A DNA stretch of 64,000 nucleotides from contig JARWKL010000010.1 in NCBI GenBank assembly GCA_029961685.1, forward strand, positions 14,591,931-14,655,930. Reading direction: 5' to 3'. This stretch comes from Aristolochia californica. Lineage: Eukaryota > Streptophyta > Magnoliopsida > Piperales > Aristolochiaceae. Position 1 is the first letter of the stretch; each line of letters opens with the position of its first letter. The notes below the pieces were generated by a model. It did not search any database. It saw nothing but the letters and a program-made list of their open reading frames with translations, and was not told the origin of the DNA. Of this stretch, positions 12,801-27,018 are shown one piece after another. A program made the position numbers and the translations under genes.

Positions 12801-15800
12801 TTGGGAATTTATTGGTATTCTCTTTAAAATGTTTTGATCCATAGGTCATTTGCATCTTTAACATGTTTCAAGCATGCATATCCATTTTTTAAAACATGCG
12901 TAGAAAAATCTCTTTCTTATAAAATTCGAGCTATTAGGGTTGAATGAGTGGAATTTCGCAAACTTGGATAAGAAAACTTTTGAGTTCATTTGTGGTGTGT
13001 GAATAAATTTTCTTTACCTACATTAGTTATTACTTTAAATTCTTTCCATACATAAACTCTAAAATTTTCATTTTGTTGTGATCTATTTCCCTTTATCTTT
13101 TTTTTTATTTATGAGATGAAGGGAAAGTGAAAAATCAAGATTTGATTTAAGAAAAAAATAAACATCTAAAATGAAAATGCACAATGTACAAATGTAGACA
13201 GAGATAATTCGAAAAAGTGTCTGTAATTTTTAGGGATTGTAAACTCTTTTGAGTTTTTAAGTATCAGGTTCTACAATCGACGAGAAATGGGGGAGGAGGG
13301 ATTTTTAACTGAGTGTTGACTCTAAATCCATAAGTCATTCCTTAAAAATCTATAGCCCGTTACGCATATTAAATCACTTTATAATCATCTATGAACGTTA
13401 TGTCAGCTTTTTTTAAATGGGCAAAATAATGGCTTTTCTTAGTCAGGTAAATATCCCACCGCACGTTCACTTGGAAATTTAATGTTATTCTCTTTAAAAT
13501 GTTTGGATCCATAGGTCATTTGCATCTTTAACATGTTTCAAGTATGCATATCTATTTTTTAAAACATGCTAGAAAAATCTCTTTCTTATAAAATTCGAGC
13601 TATTAGGGTTGAACTAGTGGAATTTCCCAAACTTGGGTAACAAAAATTTTGTGTTCATTTGTGGTGTGTGAATAATTTTTCATTACTTTAATTTTTTATT
13701 GCTTTAAAATGTTTCCATACCTAAACTCTAAAATTTTCATTTTGTTGTGATCTATTTGCCTTTTATCTCTTTTTTTCTTTACAAGATGAAGGGAAAGTGA
13801 AAACTTAGGTTTTGATTTAAGAAAAAAGTATTGATCTAAATGTAAATGCACAATGCACAAATATAAAGAGAGATAGTAGAAAAAAGGTTTCTGTAATTTT
13901 TAGGGTTTGTAAACTCTTTTTAGTTTTTAAATATCTGGTTCTGCAATCATCGGGAAATAGGGGAGGCGGGGGATTTTTAACTGAGTGTTGACTCCCAATC
14001 CATAAGTGATTCCTTACAAAAATTTAGACTGTTACGCATGAGAAATCACTTTACAATCATCTACGATCGTTAGGTCAACTTTTTTTACATGGGCAAAATA
14101 ATGGCTTGTTTAACTCGGGTAAACATCCCACCGCACGTTCGCTTTGGAATTTAATGTTATTCTCTTTAAAATGTTTGGCTCCATATGTCATTTGGATCTT
14201 TAACATGTTTCAAGCATGCATATCAATGTTTTAAAACATGCGAAGAAAAATTTGTTTCTTATAAAATTTGTTCTATTAGGGTCGAACAAGTGGAATTTCG
14301 CAAACTTGGATAACAAAAATTTTGAGTTCATTTGTGGTATGTGAATAAAATTTCTTTACTTACATTTGTTATTGCTTTAAATTTTTTCCTTACTTAAACT
14401 CTAACATTTTTATTTTGTTGTGATCTATTTGCCCTTTACCTCTTTTTTAATTTACGAGATGAAGGGAAAGAGAAAACTCAAGTTTTGATTTAATAAAAAA
14501 GTATACATCTAAAATGGAAATGCACAATGCTCAAATGTAGAGAGATATAATTCCAAAAACTGTCTGTAATTTTTAGGGATTGTAAACTCTCTATAGTTTT
14601 TAAAAATCTGGTTCTGCAATCGTCGGGAAAAGGAGGCGGCGAGGGATTTTTAACTAAGTGTTGACTCCCAATCCATAAGTCATTCCTTAAAAAAATATAG
14701 CCCGTTACGCATGATAAATCACTCTACAATCATTTATGCTGGTTAGGTCAGCTTTTTGTAAATGGGCAAAATAATCGCTTGTTTGACTCGAGTAAATATC
14801 CAACCGCACGTTCATTTTGGAATTTAATGTTATTCTCTTTAAAAGGTTTGGATCCATAGGTCTTTTTCATCTTTAACATGTTTCAAGCAAGCATATCCTT
14901 TTTTTAAAACAGGTGTTGAAAAATCTCTTTCTTATAAAATTCTGAGATATAAGGGTTGAACTAGTAGAATTTATCAAACTTGGATAACAAACCATTTGTG
15001 TTCATTAGTCATGTGTGAAAAATTATTGTTTACGTACATTTGCGATTGCTTTAAATTCTTTGCATACATAAACTCTAAAATTTTTTATTTGGTTGTGATC
15101 TTTTTGCCTTTTATCTGTTTTTTTTGTTTACGAGATGAAGGGAAAGTGAAAACTCTAATTTTGATTTAAGAAAAATGTATAGATCTAGAATGGAAATGCA
15201 CAATGCAGAAATGTACAGAGAGATAATTCTAAAAAGTGACTGTAATTTTTAGGGATTGTAAACTCTTTTCTGTTTTATATATCAGGTCCAGCAATCGTCG
15301 GGAAAGAGGGAAAGGCATGGGATTTTAAACTGAGTGTTGATTCCAAATCCATCAGTCATTCCTTACTAAAATATAGCCCGTTACGCATGATCAATCTCTG
15401 TACAATCATCTATGATCGTTAGGTCAGCCTTTTGTAAATGGGCAAAATAATATCGTGTTTGGGGTAAATATCCCTCCGCACGTTCACTTGGGAATTTAAT
15501 GTTATTCTCTTTAAAAGGTTTGGTTTCATAGGTCATTTTCATCTTTAACATGTTTCAAGCATGCATATCCATTTTTTAAAACATGCGTAGAAAAATATCT
15601 TTCTTACCAAATTCCGAGCTATTAGGGTTGAACTAGTGAAATTTCTCAAACTTGGATAACAAACTATTTGTGTACATTTTTGTGTGTGAAAAAATTTTCT
15701 TTACTTACATTTGTTTTTGCTTTAAATTCTTTCCATACATAAACTCTAAAATTTTCATTTTTTTGTGATCTTTTTGCCTTTTATCTCTTTTTTTGTTTAC

Positions 15801-16985
15801 GAGATGAAGGGAAAGTGACAACTCAAGTTTTGATTTAAAAAAAAAGTGTAAATCTAAAATGGAAATGCACAATGCATAAATGTAGAGAGAGATAATTCAA
15901 AAAAGTGACTATAATTTTTAGGGATTATAAACTCTTTTCAGTTTTTAAATATGAGGTTCTACAATTGTTAGGAAAAAAGGGGAGGCAGGGGATTTTAAAC
16001 TGAGTGTTGACTCCGAATCCATAAGTCATTTCTTACAAAAATATAGCCAGTTACACATGATAAATTACTTTACAATCATCTCGTTAGGTCAGCCTTTTGG
16101 GAATTTAATATTATTTTCTTTAAAAGATCCATAGGTCATTTGCATCTTTAACATGTGTCAAGCATGCATATCCATTTTTTAAAACATGCGTAGGAAAATC
16201 TCTCTTATAAAATTCCGAGCTATTAGGGTTGAACCACTGGAATTTCCCAAACTTGGATAACAAACCTTTTGTGTTCATTTTTGGTGTGTGAAAAAAGTTT
16301 CTTTACTTACATTTTTTATTGCTTTAAATTCTTTCCATACATAAACCCTAAAATTTTCATTTTGCTGTGATTTATTTGCCTTTTATATCGTTTTTTGTTT
16401 ACGAGATGAAGGGAAAGTGAAAACTGAAGGTTTGATCTAAGAAAAAATTATACATCTAAATTTGAAATGTACAATGCACAAATGTAGAGAGAGATAATTC
16501 CAAAAAGTGTCTATAATTTTTAGGGATTGTAAACTCTTTTTAGTTTTTATATATCATGTTCTCCAATCGTCTGGAAAAGGGGGAGGCTGCGGATTTTTAA
16601 CTGAGTGTTGACTCCCATTCCATAAGTCATTCCTTACAACAATATAGCCCGTTATGCATGATAAATCACTTTACAATCATCTATGATCGTTAGGTCAGCT
16701 TTTTTATAAGGGAAAAAAAATGGCTTGTTTGACTCGGGTAAATATCCCACCGAACGTTCACTTGGGAATTTAATGTTATTCTCTTTGAAAGGTTTGGATT
16801 CATAGGTCATTTGCATCTTTAACATGTTTCAAGCATGCATATCCATTTTTTAAAACCTGTGTAGAAAATTCTCTTTCTTATAAAATTCCGAGCTATCATG
16901 GTTGAACTAGTGGAATTTCCCAAACTTGGATAACAAAACGTTTGTGTTCATTTGGGGTGTGTGAATAAATTTTCTTTACTTAGAT

Positions 16986-17318
16986 GTGTTATTGTTTTAA
17001 ATTCATTCCTTACATAAACTCTCAAATTTTAATTTTGTTGTGATTTATTTGCCTTTTGTAACTTTTTTTTATTACGAGATGAAGGGAAAGTGAAAACACA
17101 TGTTTTGATTTAAGAAAAACGTATGCAGCTAAAATAGAAATGCACGACGCACGTGTTATTGCTTTAAATTCATTCCTTACATAAACTCTAAAATTTTCAT
17201 TTTGTTGTGAGTTATTTGCCTTTTATAATTTTTTTTATTACGAGATGAAGGGAAAGTGAAAACACATGTTTTGATTTAAGAAAAAATTATACAACTAAAA
17301 TAGAAATGCATGACGCAC
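16986..17318 (+). repeat. 167-bp partial tandem duplication inside one satellite monomer
   Basis: The segment from GTGTTATTG to GACGCAC is present twice in direct succession, at 16986-17152 and 17153-17318. It includes the T-run and GAGATGAAGGGAAAGTG landmarks. Both copies share the rare variants AACACATG and ATAGAAATGCA, so the copy is local and fairly recent. The monomer is lengthened accordingly. Confidence 0.9.
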
Positions 17319-20300
17319 AAATGTAGAGAGAGAAAATTCCAAAAAGTGTCATTAAGTTTTAGGGATTATAAACTCTTTTTAGTTTTTATATATCAGGTTC
17401 TGCAATCGTTGAGAAAAAGGGGAGGCGGGGGATTTTTAACTGAGTGTAGACTCCCTATCCACAAGTCATTCCTTACAAAAATATAACACGTTACGCATGT
17501 TAAATCGATTTACAATCATCTATGATCGTCGGTCAGCTTTCTATAAATGGGCAAAATAATGGCTTCTTTGACTCGGGTAAATATCCCACCGCATGTTCAC
17601 TTGGGAATTTAATGTTATTCTCTTTAAATGGTTTGGATCCATAGGTCATTTGCATCTTTAACATGTTTCAAGCATGCATATCAATTTTTAAAACATGTGT
17701 AGAAAAATCTCTTTCTTATAAAATTTCGAGCTATCAGGGTTGAACTAGTGGAATTTCCCAAACTTGGACAACAAAAATTTTGTGTTCATTTGTGGTGTGT
17801 AAATACTTTTTCTTTACTTACATTTGTTATTTATTTAAATTCGTTCCATACCTAAACTTAAAATTTTCATTTTGTTGTGATCTATTTGCCTTTTTTCATT
17901 TTTTTTTGTATACTAGATGAAGGGAAAGTGAAAACTCAAGTTATGATTTAACAAAAAAGTATAGAGGTAAAATATAAATGCACAATGCACTAACGTATAG
18001 TGAGATAATTCAGAAAAGTGTCTATAATTTTTAGGGATTGTAAAATCATTTTAGTTTTTATATCTCAGTTTCTGCAATCGTCGAGAAAAGGGGGAAGCGG
18101 GGGACTTTTAACTGAGTGTGGACTCCCAATCTATATGTAATTCCTTACAAAAAATATAGCCCGTTACACATGATAAATCACTTTACAATCATCTATGATC
18201 GTTAGGTCAGCTTTTTGTAAATGGGCAAAATAATGGCTTGTTTGACTCTGGTAAATATCCCACCGCATGTTCAATTGGGAATTTAATGGTATTCTCTTTA
18301 AAAAGGTTTGGATCCATAGGTCATTTGCAACTTTAACATGTTTCAAGGATGCATATCCATTTTTTAAAATATGTATAGAAAAATCTCTTTCTTATAAAAT
18401 TCCGAGCTATTATGGTTGAACTAGTGGAATTTCCCAAACTTGGATAACAATACTTTTGTGTTCATTTGTGGTGTGTGAATAAATTTTCTTCACTTAAATT
18501 TGTTAGAGCTTAAAATTCTTTCCATACATAAACTCTAAAATTTTCATTTTGTTGTGATCTATTTACCTTTTATCTCTTTTTTTTATTACGAGATGAAGGG
18601 AAAGTGAAAAGTCAGGTTTTGATTTAAGAAAAAAGTAAACATATAAAATGGAAATGCACAATGCACAAATGTAGAGACAAATCATTATAAACATTTTCTA
18701 TAATTTTTAGGGATTGCAAACTCTTTTGAGTTTTTATATATAAGGATATGCAATAGTCAGCAAAAGGGGGAGGCGGGGGATGATAAATCACTTTACAATC
18801 ATCTATGATAGTTACGTCAGCTTTTCTCTAATGGGAAAAATAATGGCTTGTTTGACTCATGTAAATATCCCACCGCACGTTCACTTGGGAATTTAAAGTT
18901 ATTCTCTTTAAAAGGTTTGGAATCATAGGTCATTTGCATCTTTAACAGGTTTCAAGCTTGCATATCCATTTTTTAAAACATGCATATAAAAATCTCTTTC
19001 TAATAAAATTCCGAGCTATTGGGGTTGAAGTAGTGGTATTTCTAAAACTTGGATAACAAAACTTTTGAATTCATTAGTGGGGTGTGAATAAATTTTCTTT
19101 ACTAACATTTGTTATTACTTCAAATTCTTTCCATACGTAAACTCTATAATTTTCATTTTTTTGTGATCTATTTGCCTTTTATCTCTTTTTTAGTTTACGA
19201 GATGAAGGGAAAGTGATAACTCAAGTTTTGATTTAAGAAAAAAGCATTGATCTAAAATGGAAATGCACAATGCACAAATGTAAAGAGAGATACTAGAAAA
19301 AAAGTTTCTATAATTTTTAGGTTTGTAAACTCTATTTAGTTTTTAAATATCTGGTTCTGCAATTGTCTGGAAATGGGGGAGGCGGGGGATTTTTAACTAA
19401 GTGTTGAATCCCAATCCATAAGTCATTCCTTAGAAAAATATAGCTCGTTACGCATGATAAATCACTTTACAATCATCTATGATCGTTAGGTCAGCTTTTT
19501 TTAAATGGGCAAAATAATTTCTTGTTTGACTCAAGTAAATATCCCACTGCACGTTCACTTGGGAATTTAATGTTACTCTCTTAAAAATGTTTGGCTCCAT
19601 ACGTCAATTTGATCTTTTACATGTTTCAAGCATGCATATCAACTTTTTTAAAACATGCGAAGAAAAATCTGTTTCTTATAAAATTCGAGCCATTAGGGTC
19701 GAACTAGTGGAATTTCCCAAGCTTGGGTAACAAAAATTTTGAGTTCATTTGTGGTATGTGAATTAACTTTCCTTACTTACATTTTTTATTGCTTTAAATT
19801 TTTTCCATACATAAAATCTAAAATTTTTATTTTGTTGTGATCTATTTGCCCTTTATCACTTTTTTTTTTTACGAGATGAAGGGAAAGTAAAAACTCAAGT
19901 TTTGATTTAAATAAAAAAGTATACAACTAAAATGGAAATGCACAATGCTCAAATGTAGAGAGATATAATTCCAAAAATTGTCTGTAATTTTTAGGGATTG
20001 TAAACTCTTTTTAGTTATTAAAAATCTTGTTCTGCAATCATCGGGAAAAGGGGGAGGCTAGGGATTTTTAACTGAGTGTTGACTCCCAATCCATAAGTCA
20101 TTCCTTAAAAAAAATATAGCCCATTACGCGTTAGGTCAGCTTTTTGTACAAATCACTTTACAAACATCTATGCTGGTTAGGTCAGCTTTTTGTAAATGGG
20201 CAAAATAATAGCTTGTTTGACTCGGGTAAATATCCCACTGCACATTCATTTGGGAATTTAATGTTATTCTGTTTAAAAGGTTTGCATCCATAGGTCATTT

Positions 20301-23300
20301 GAATCATTAACATATTTCAAGCATACATATCCATTTTTTAAAACATGCGTAGAAAAATCTCTTTCTTATAAAATTCAAGCTATTAGGGTTGAACGAATGA
20401 AATTTCCCAAACTTGGAGAAGAAAACTTTTGAGTTTATTTGTGGTGTGTGAATAAATTTTCTTTACTTACATTAGTTATTTCTTTAAATTCTTTCGAAAC
20501 AAAAACTCTAAAATTTTCATTTTGTTGTGATCTATTTGCCCTTTATCTCTTTTTTTATTTACGAGATGAAGGGAAAGTGTAAACTAAAGTTTTGATTTAA
20601 GAAAAAAGTATACATCTAAAAGTAAAATGCACAATGTACAAATGTAGAGAGAGATAATTCCAAAAAGTGTCTGTAATTTTTAGGGATTTTATACTCTTTT
20701 GAGTTTTTAAATATCTGGTTCTGCAATCGTCGGGAAATGGGGGAGGTGGGGGATTTTTAACTGAGTGTTGACTCCGAATCCATAAGTCATTCCTTAAAAA
20801 CTTATAGCCCTTTACGCATGAAAAATCACTTTACAATCATCTATGATCGTTATGTTAGCTTTTTTTGAATGGGCAAAATAATGGCTTGTTTGACTCAGAT
20901 AAATATCCTACCACACGTTCACTTGGGAATTTAAAGTTATTCTCTTTAAAATGTTTGCATCCTTAGGTCATTTGCATCTTTAACATGTTTGAAGCATGCA
21001 TATCCATTTTTTAAAACATGCGTAGAAAAATCTCTTTCTTATAAAATTCGAGCTATTAGGGTTGAAATAGTAGAATTTCCCAAATTTGGATAACAAAACT
21101 TTTGTGTTCATTTGTGGTATGTGAATAATTTTTCTTTACTTACATTTGTTATTGTTTTAAATTCTTTCCATACCTAAACTCTAAAAGTTTTATTTTGTTG
21201 TGATCTATTTGCCTTTTATCTCTTTTTTAGTTTACTAGATGAAGGGAAAATGAAAACACAAGTTTTGATTTAAGAAAAATGTATAGATCTAAAATGGAAA
21301 TGCACAATGCACAAATGTAGATAGAGATAATTCCAAAAAGTGTCTCTAATTTTTAGGGATTGTAAAATCATTTTAGTTTTTATATATCGCGTTCTGCAAT
21401 CGTCGTGGAAAGGGGGAGGTGGGGGATTGTTATCTGAGTATTGACACCCAATCCATAAGTAATTCCTTACAAAAATGTAGCCCGTTATGCATGTGAAATC
21501 ACTTTACTATCATCTATGATCGTTGGTCAGCTTTTAGTAAATGGGCAAAATAATGGCTTGTTTGACTCGGGTTAATATCCCACCACAAGTTCACTTGGGA
21601 ATTTAATCTTATTCTCTTTAAAAGGATTGGATCCATAGGTCATTTGAATCTTTAACATGTTTCAAGGATGCATATCCATTTTTTAAAACATGTGTAGAAA
21701 AATCTTTTCCTTATAAAATTCCGAGCCATTACGGTTGAACTAGTGGAATTTCCCAAACCTGGATAACAAAACTTTTGTGTTCATTTGTGTTGTGTGAATA
21801 AATTTTCTTTACGTATATTTGTGATTGCTTTAAATTCTTTCCATACATAAACTCTAAAATTTTCATTTTGTTGTGATTTTTTTGCCTTTTATCTCATTTT
21901 TTGTTTATGAGATGAAAGGAAAGTGAAAACACAAGTTTTGATTTAAGAAAAAAGTATTCATCTATAATGTAAATGCACGATGCAAAAATGTAGAGAGAAA
22001 TAATTCCAAAAAGTGTTTGTAATTTTTAGGCATTGTAAACTCTTTTAATTTTTATATATCTAGTACAACAATCGTCGGGAAAAGGGGGAGGCGAGGGATT
22101 TTTAACTGAATGTTGAGTCCAAATCCATTAGTCATTCCTTACAAAAATATAGCCCGATATGCATGATATATCACTTTACAATCATCAATGATCGTTAGGT
22201 CAGCTTTTTGTAAATGGGCAAAACAATGGCTTGTTTGACTCAGGTAAATATCCCACCACACGTTCACTTGGGAATTTAATGTTATTCTCTTTAAATGTTT
22301 TGGATCCATAGCTCATTGGCATCTTTAACATGATTCAAGCATGCATATCTATTTTTTAAAACATGTGTAGAAACATCTCTTTCTGATAAAATTCCGAGCT
22401 ATTAGGGTTGAACTAGTGAAATTTCTCAAACATGGATAACAAAACTTTTGTGTTCATTTGTGGTTTGTGAATAAATTTTCTTTACTTACATTTTTTATTT
22501 CTTTAAAATCTCTCCAGACATAAACTATAGAATTTTCATTTTATTGTGATATATTTGCGTTTTATCTCTTTTTTTGTTTACGAGATGAAGGGAAAGTGAA
22601 AACTCAAGTTTTGATTTAAGAAAAAAGTAGTGATCTAAAATGTAAATGTACAATGCACAAATGTATATAGAGATAGTAGAAAAAAGTGTCCGTAATTTTT
22701 TTTGGATTGTAAACTATTTTTAATTTTTATATATCAGGTTCTGCAATCGTTGGGAAAAGGTGGAAGCGGGAGAATTTTAACTGAGTGTTGACTCCCAATC
22801 CATAAGTCATTCCTTACAAAAATATAGCATGTTACACATGATAAATCACTTTACAAGCATCTATGACCGTTAGGTCAGCTTTTTGTAAATGGGCAAAAAA
22901 ATGGGTTGTTTGACTCAGGAAAATATTCCACCGCACATTCACTTGGGAATTTAATTTTTTCTCTTTAAAAGGTTTGGATCCATAGGTTATTTGCATTTTT
23001 AACATGTTTCAACCATGCATATCCATTTTTTTAAAACGTGTGTAGAAAAATCTCTTTCTTTTAAAATTTCGAGCTATCAAGGTTGAACTAGTGGAATTTT
23101 CCAAACTTGGATAACAAAACTTTTATGTTCATTTGTGGTGTGTGAATAAATTTTCTTTACATACATTTGTTATTTCTTTAAATTCTTTCCATACATAAAC
23201 TCTCTAAAATTTTCATTTTGTTGTGATCTAATAGCCTTTTATCTCTTTTTTTTTTATTACGAGATGAAGGGAAAGTGAAAAGTCAAGTGTTGATTTAAGA

Positions 23301-26300
23301 AAAAATTAAACATCTAAAATGGAAATGCACAATGCACAAAAGTAGAGAGAGATAATTCAAAAAACTGTCTGTAATTTTTAGGGATTGTAAACTCTTTTTA
23401 GTTTTTAAATATCTGGTTTTGCAGTCATCAGGAAAAGAGGGTGAGGGAGATTTTTTATTGACTATTGACTCCCTATCCATAAGTCATTCCTTACAAAAAT
23501 ATAGCCCGTTATGCATCATAATTCACTTTACAATCTTCTATGATCGTTAGGTCAGTTTTTCTTAATTGGGCAAAAAAATGGCTTTTTTGACTCGGGTAAA
23601 TATCCCACCGCATGTTCACTTAGGAATTTAATGTTAATCTCTTTAAAAGGTTTGGATCCATAGGTGATTTGCATCTTTAAAAGGTTTCAGGCATGCATAT
23701 CCATTTTTTTAAACTGGGTAAAAAAATCACTGGAGTATAAAATTTTGAGCAGTTAGGGTTTAACTAGTGGAATTTCCCAAACTTGGATAACAAAACATTT
23801 GAGTTCATTTGAAGTGTGTGAATAAATTTTCTTTACTTACATTTGTTATTGTTTTAAATTCTTTCCATACATAAACTCTAAAATTTTCATTTTGTTGTGA
23901 TCTATTTGCCTCTTATCTCTTTTTTGGTTTACGAGATGAAGGGAAAGTGAAACCTCAACTTTTGACTTTATAAAAAAGTATACATCTAAAATAGAAATGC
24001 ACAATGCACCAATGTTGAGAGAGATAATTCCAAAAAAGTGTGTGTAAATTTTAGGGATTGTGAACTCTTTTCAGTTTTTAAAAATCTGGTTCTGTAATCG
24101 ACGGGAAATGGGGGAGGCAGGGGATTTTTAATTGAGTGTTTACTCCTAATCCATAAGTTATTCGTGAAAAAAATATAGCCCGTTACGCATGATAAATCAC
24201 TTTACTTTTATCTATGATCGTTAGGTCAGCTTTTTTTATATGGGCAAACTAATGGCTTGTTTGACTCAGGTAAATATCCCACTGCACATTCACTTGGGAA
24301 TTTAATGTTATTCTCTTTAAAATTTTTGGATCCATAGGTCATTTACATCTTTAACATGTTTCAAGCATGCATATCCATTTTTTAAAACATGCGAAGAAAA
24401 ATCTCTTTCTTATAAAATTCGAGCTATTAGGGTCGAACTAGTGGAATTTCCCATACTTGGATAGCAAAACTTTTGAGTTCATTTGGGGTATGTGAATAAA
24501 TTTTTATTCACTTACATTTTTTATTGCTTTAAATTCTTTCCATACATAAACTCTAAAATTTTCATTTTGTTGTGATCTATTTGCACTTTATCTCTTTTTT
24601 TGTTTACGAGATGAGGGAAAGTGAAAACTCAAGTTTTGATTTAAGAAAAAAGTATACATCTAAAATGTAAATGCACAATGCCCAAATGTAGAGAGAGATA
24701 ATTCAACAAAGTGTTTGTAATTTTTAGGGATTGTAAACTCTTTTTAGTTTTTAAAAATCTGGTTCTGCAATATTTAGGAAAAGGGGGAGGCGGAGGATTT
24801 TTAACTTAGTGTTGGCTCCCAATCCATAAGCCATTCCTTATAAAAATATAGCCCGTTACGCATGATAAATCACTTTACAATCATCTATGATCTTTAGGTC
24901 AGCTTTTTGTAAATGAGCAAAAGAATCGCTTGTTTGACTTGGGTAAATATCCCACCGCAATGTCACTTGGGAATTGAATGTTATTCTCTTTAAAAGGTTT
25001 GGTTCCATTGGTCATTTGCATCTTTAACTTGTTTTAAGAATACATATCCACTTTTTAAAACATGTGTAGAAAAATCTCTTTCTTAAAAATTTTGAGTTAT
25101 CAGGGTTCAACTAATGGAATTTCCCAAACTTGGATAAAAATACTTTTATGTTCATTTGTGATGTGTGAATAATTTTTCTTTACTTACATTTGTTATTGTA
25201 TTAAATTTTTTCCATACCTAAACTCTAAAATTTTCATTTTGTTGTGATTTATTTGCCTTTTATTTCTTTTTTTTACGAGATGAAGGGAAATTTAAAACTC
25301 AAGTGTTTATTTAAGAAAAAAGTATAGATCTAAAATGGAAATGCACAATGCACTAATGTAGCGAGAGATAATTCCAAAAATTGTCTCAAATTTTTAGAGA
25401 TTGTAAACTCTCTTTAGTTTTTATATATCTCGTTCTGCAATCGTTGAGAAAAGGGGGAGGCGGGGGATTTTCAACTTAGTGTTGACCCCGAATCCATAAG
25501 TAATTCCTTACAAAAATTTAGCTCGTTACGCATGATAAATCACTTTACAATCATTTATGATCGTTAGGTCAATTTTTTGTAAATGGACAAAATAAAGGCT
25601 TGTTTGACTCAGGTAAATATCCCATCGCACATTCACTTGGGAATTTAATGTTATTCGCTTTAAAAGGTTTGGATCCATAGGTAATTTTTATCTTTAACAT
25701 GTTTTAAGCATGCATATCCATTTTTTAAAACATGTATAGAAAAATCTCTTTCTTATAAAATTCCGAGCAAGTAGGGTTGAACTAGTGGAATTTCCAAAAC
25801 TTGGATAAAAAAAATTTTGTGTTCATTTGTGGTGCGTGAATAAATTTTCCTTATGTACATTTGCGATTTCTTTAAATTCTTTCCATACATAAACTCTAAA
25901 ATTTTCATTTTGTTGTGATCTATTTGCCTTTTATCTCTTTATTTTGTTTTCAAGATGAAAGGAACGTTAAAACTCAAGTTTTGATTTAAGAAAAAATATA
26001 CATCTAAAATGGAAATGCACAACACTCAAATTTAGAGAGAGATAATTCCAAAAAGTGTTTGTAATGTTTAGGGATTGTAAACTCTTTTTAGTTTTTTTTA
26101 TCAGGTTTTGCAATCGTCGGGAACAGGGGTAGGCGGGGGATTTTTAACAAAGTGCTGACTCCCAATTCATAAGTCATTCCTTACAAAAATATAGCCTGTT
26201 ACGAATGATAACTACTTTACAATCATCTATGACCGTTAGGTCAGCTTTTTTTAAATGGGCAAAATAATGGCTTGTTTGACACAGGTAAATATCCCACCGC

Positions 26301-27018
26301 TCATTCACTTGGGAATTTAATGTTATTCTCTTTAAAAATTTTGGATCCATAGGTCATTTGAATCTTTAACATCTTTCAAGCATGCATATCCATTATTTAA
26401 AACATGTGTAGAAAAATCTCTTTCTTATAAAATTTCGAGCAATTAGGGTTGAACTAGTGGAATTTTACAAACTTGGATAACAAAAGTTTTGTGTTCATTT
26501 ATGGGGTGTGAATAAATTTTTTGTACTTACATTTTTTGTTGCTTCAAATTCTCTCCATACATAAACTCTAAAATTTTGATTTTGTTGTGACTATTTGCCT
26601 TTTATTTTTTATTTTTTAATTTACTAGAAGAAGGGAAAGTGAAAACTCAAATTTTGATGTAAGAAAAAAATGTACATCTAAATTGGAATTGCACAATGCA
26701 CAAATGCTGAGAGAGATAATTCCAAAAAAAGTATGTAATTTTTTGGGATTGTAAACTCTTTTGAGTTTTTAAATATCTGGTTCTGCAATCGTCAGAAGAA
26801 GGGGGAGGCAGGGGATTTTTAACTGAGTGTTTACTCCGAATCCATAAGTCATTCCTTACAAAAGTATAACCCGTTACGTATGATAAATCATTTTACAATC
26901 ATCTATGATCGTTAGGTCATCTTTTTTTAAATGGGCAAAATGATGCCATGTTTGTCTCAAGTAAATATCCCATCGCAAGTTCACTTAGGAATTTAATGTT
27001 ATTATCTTTAAAATGTTT

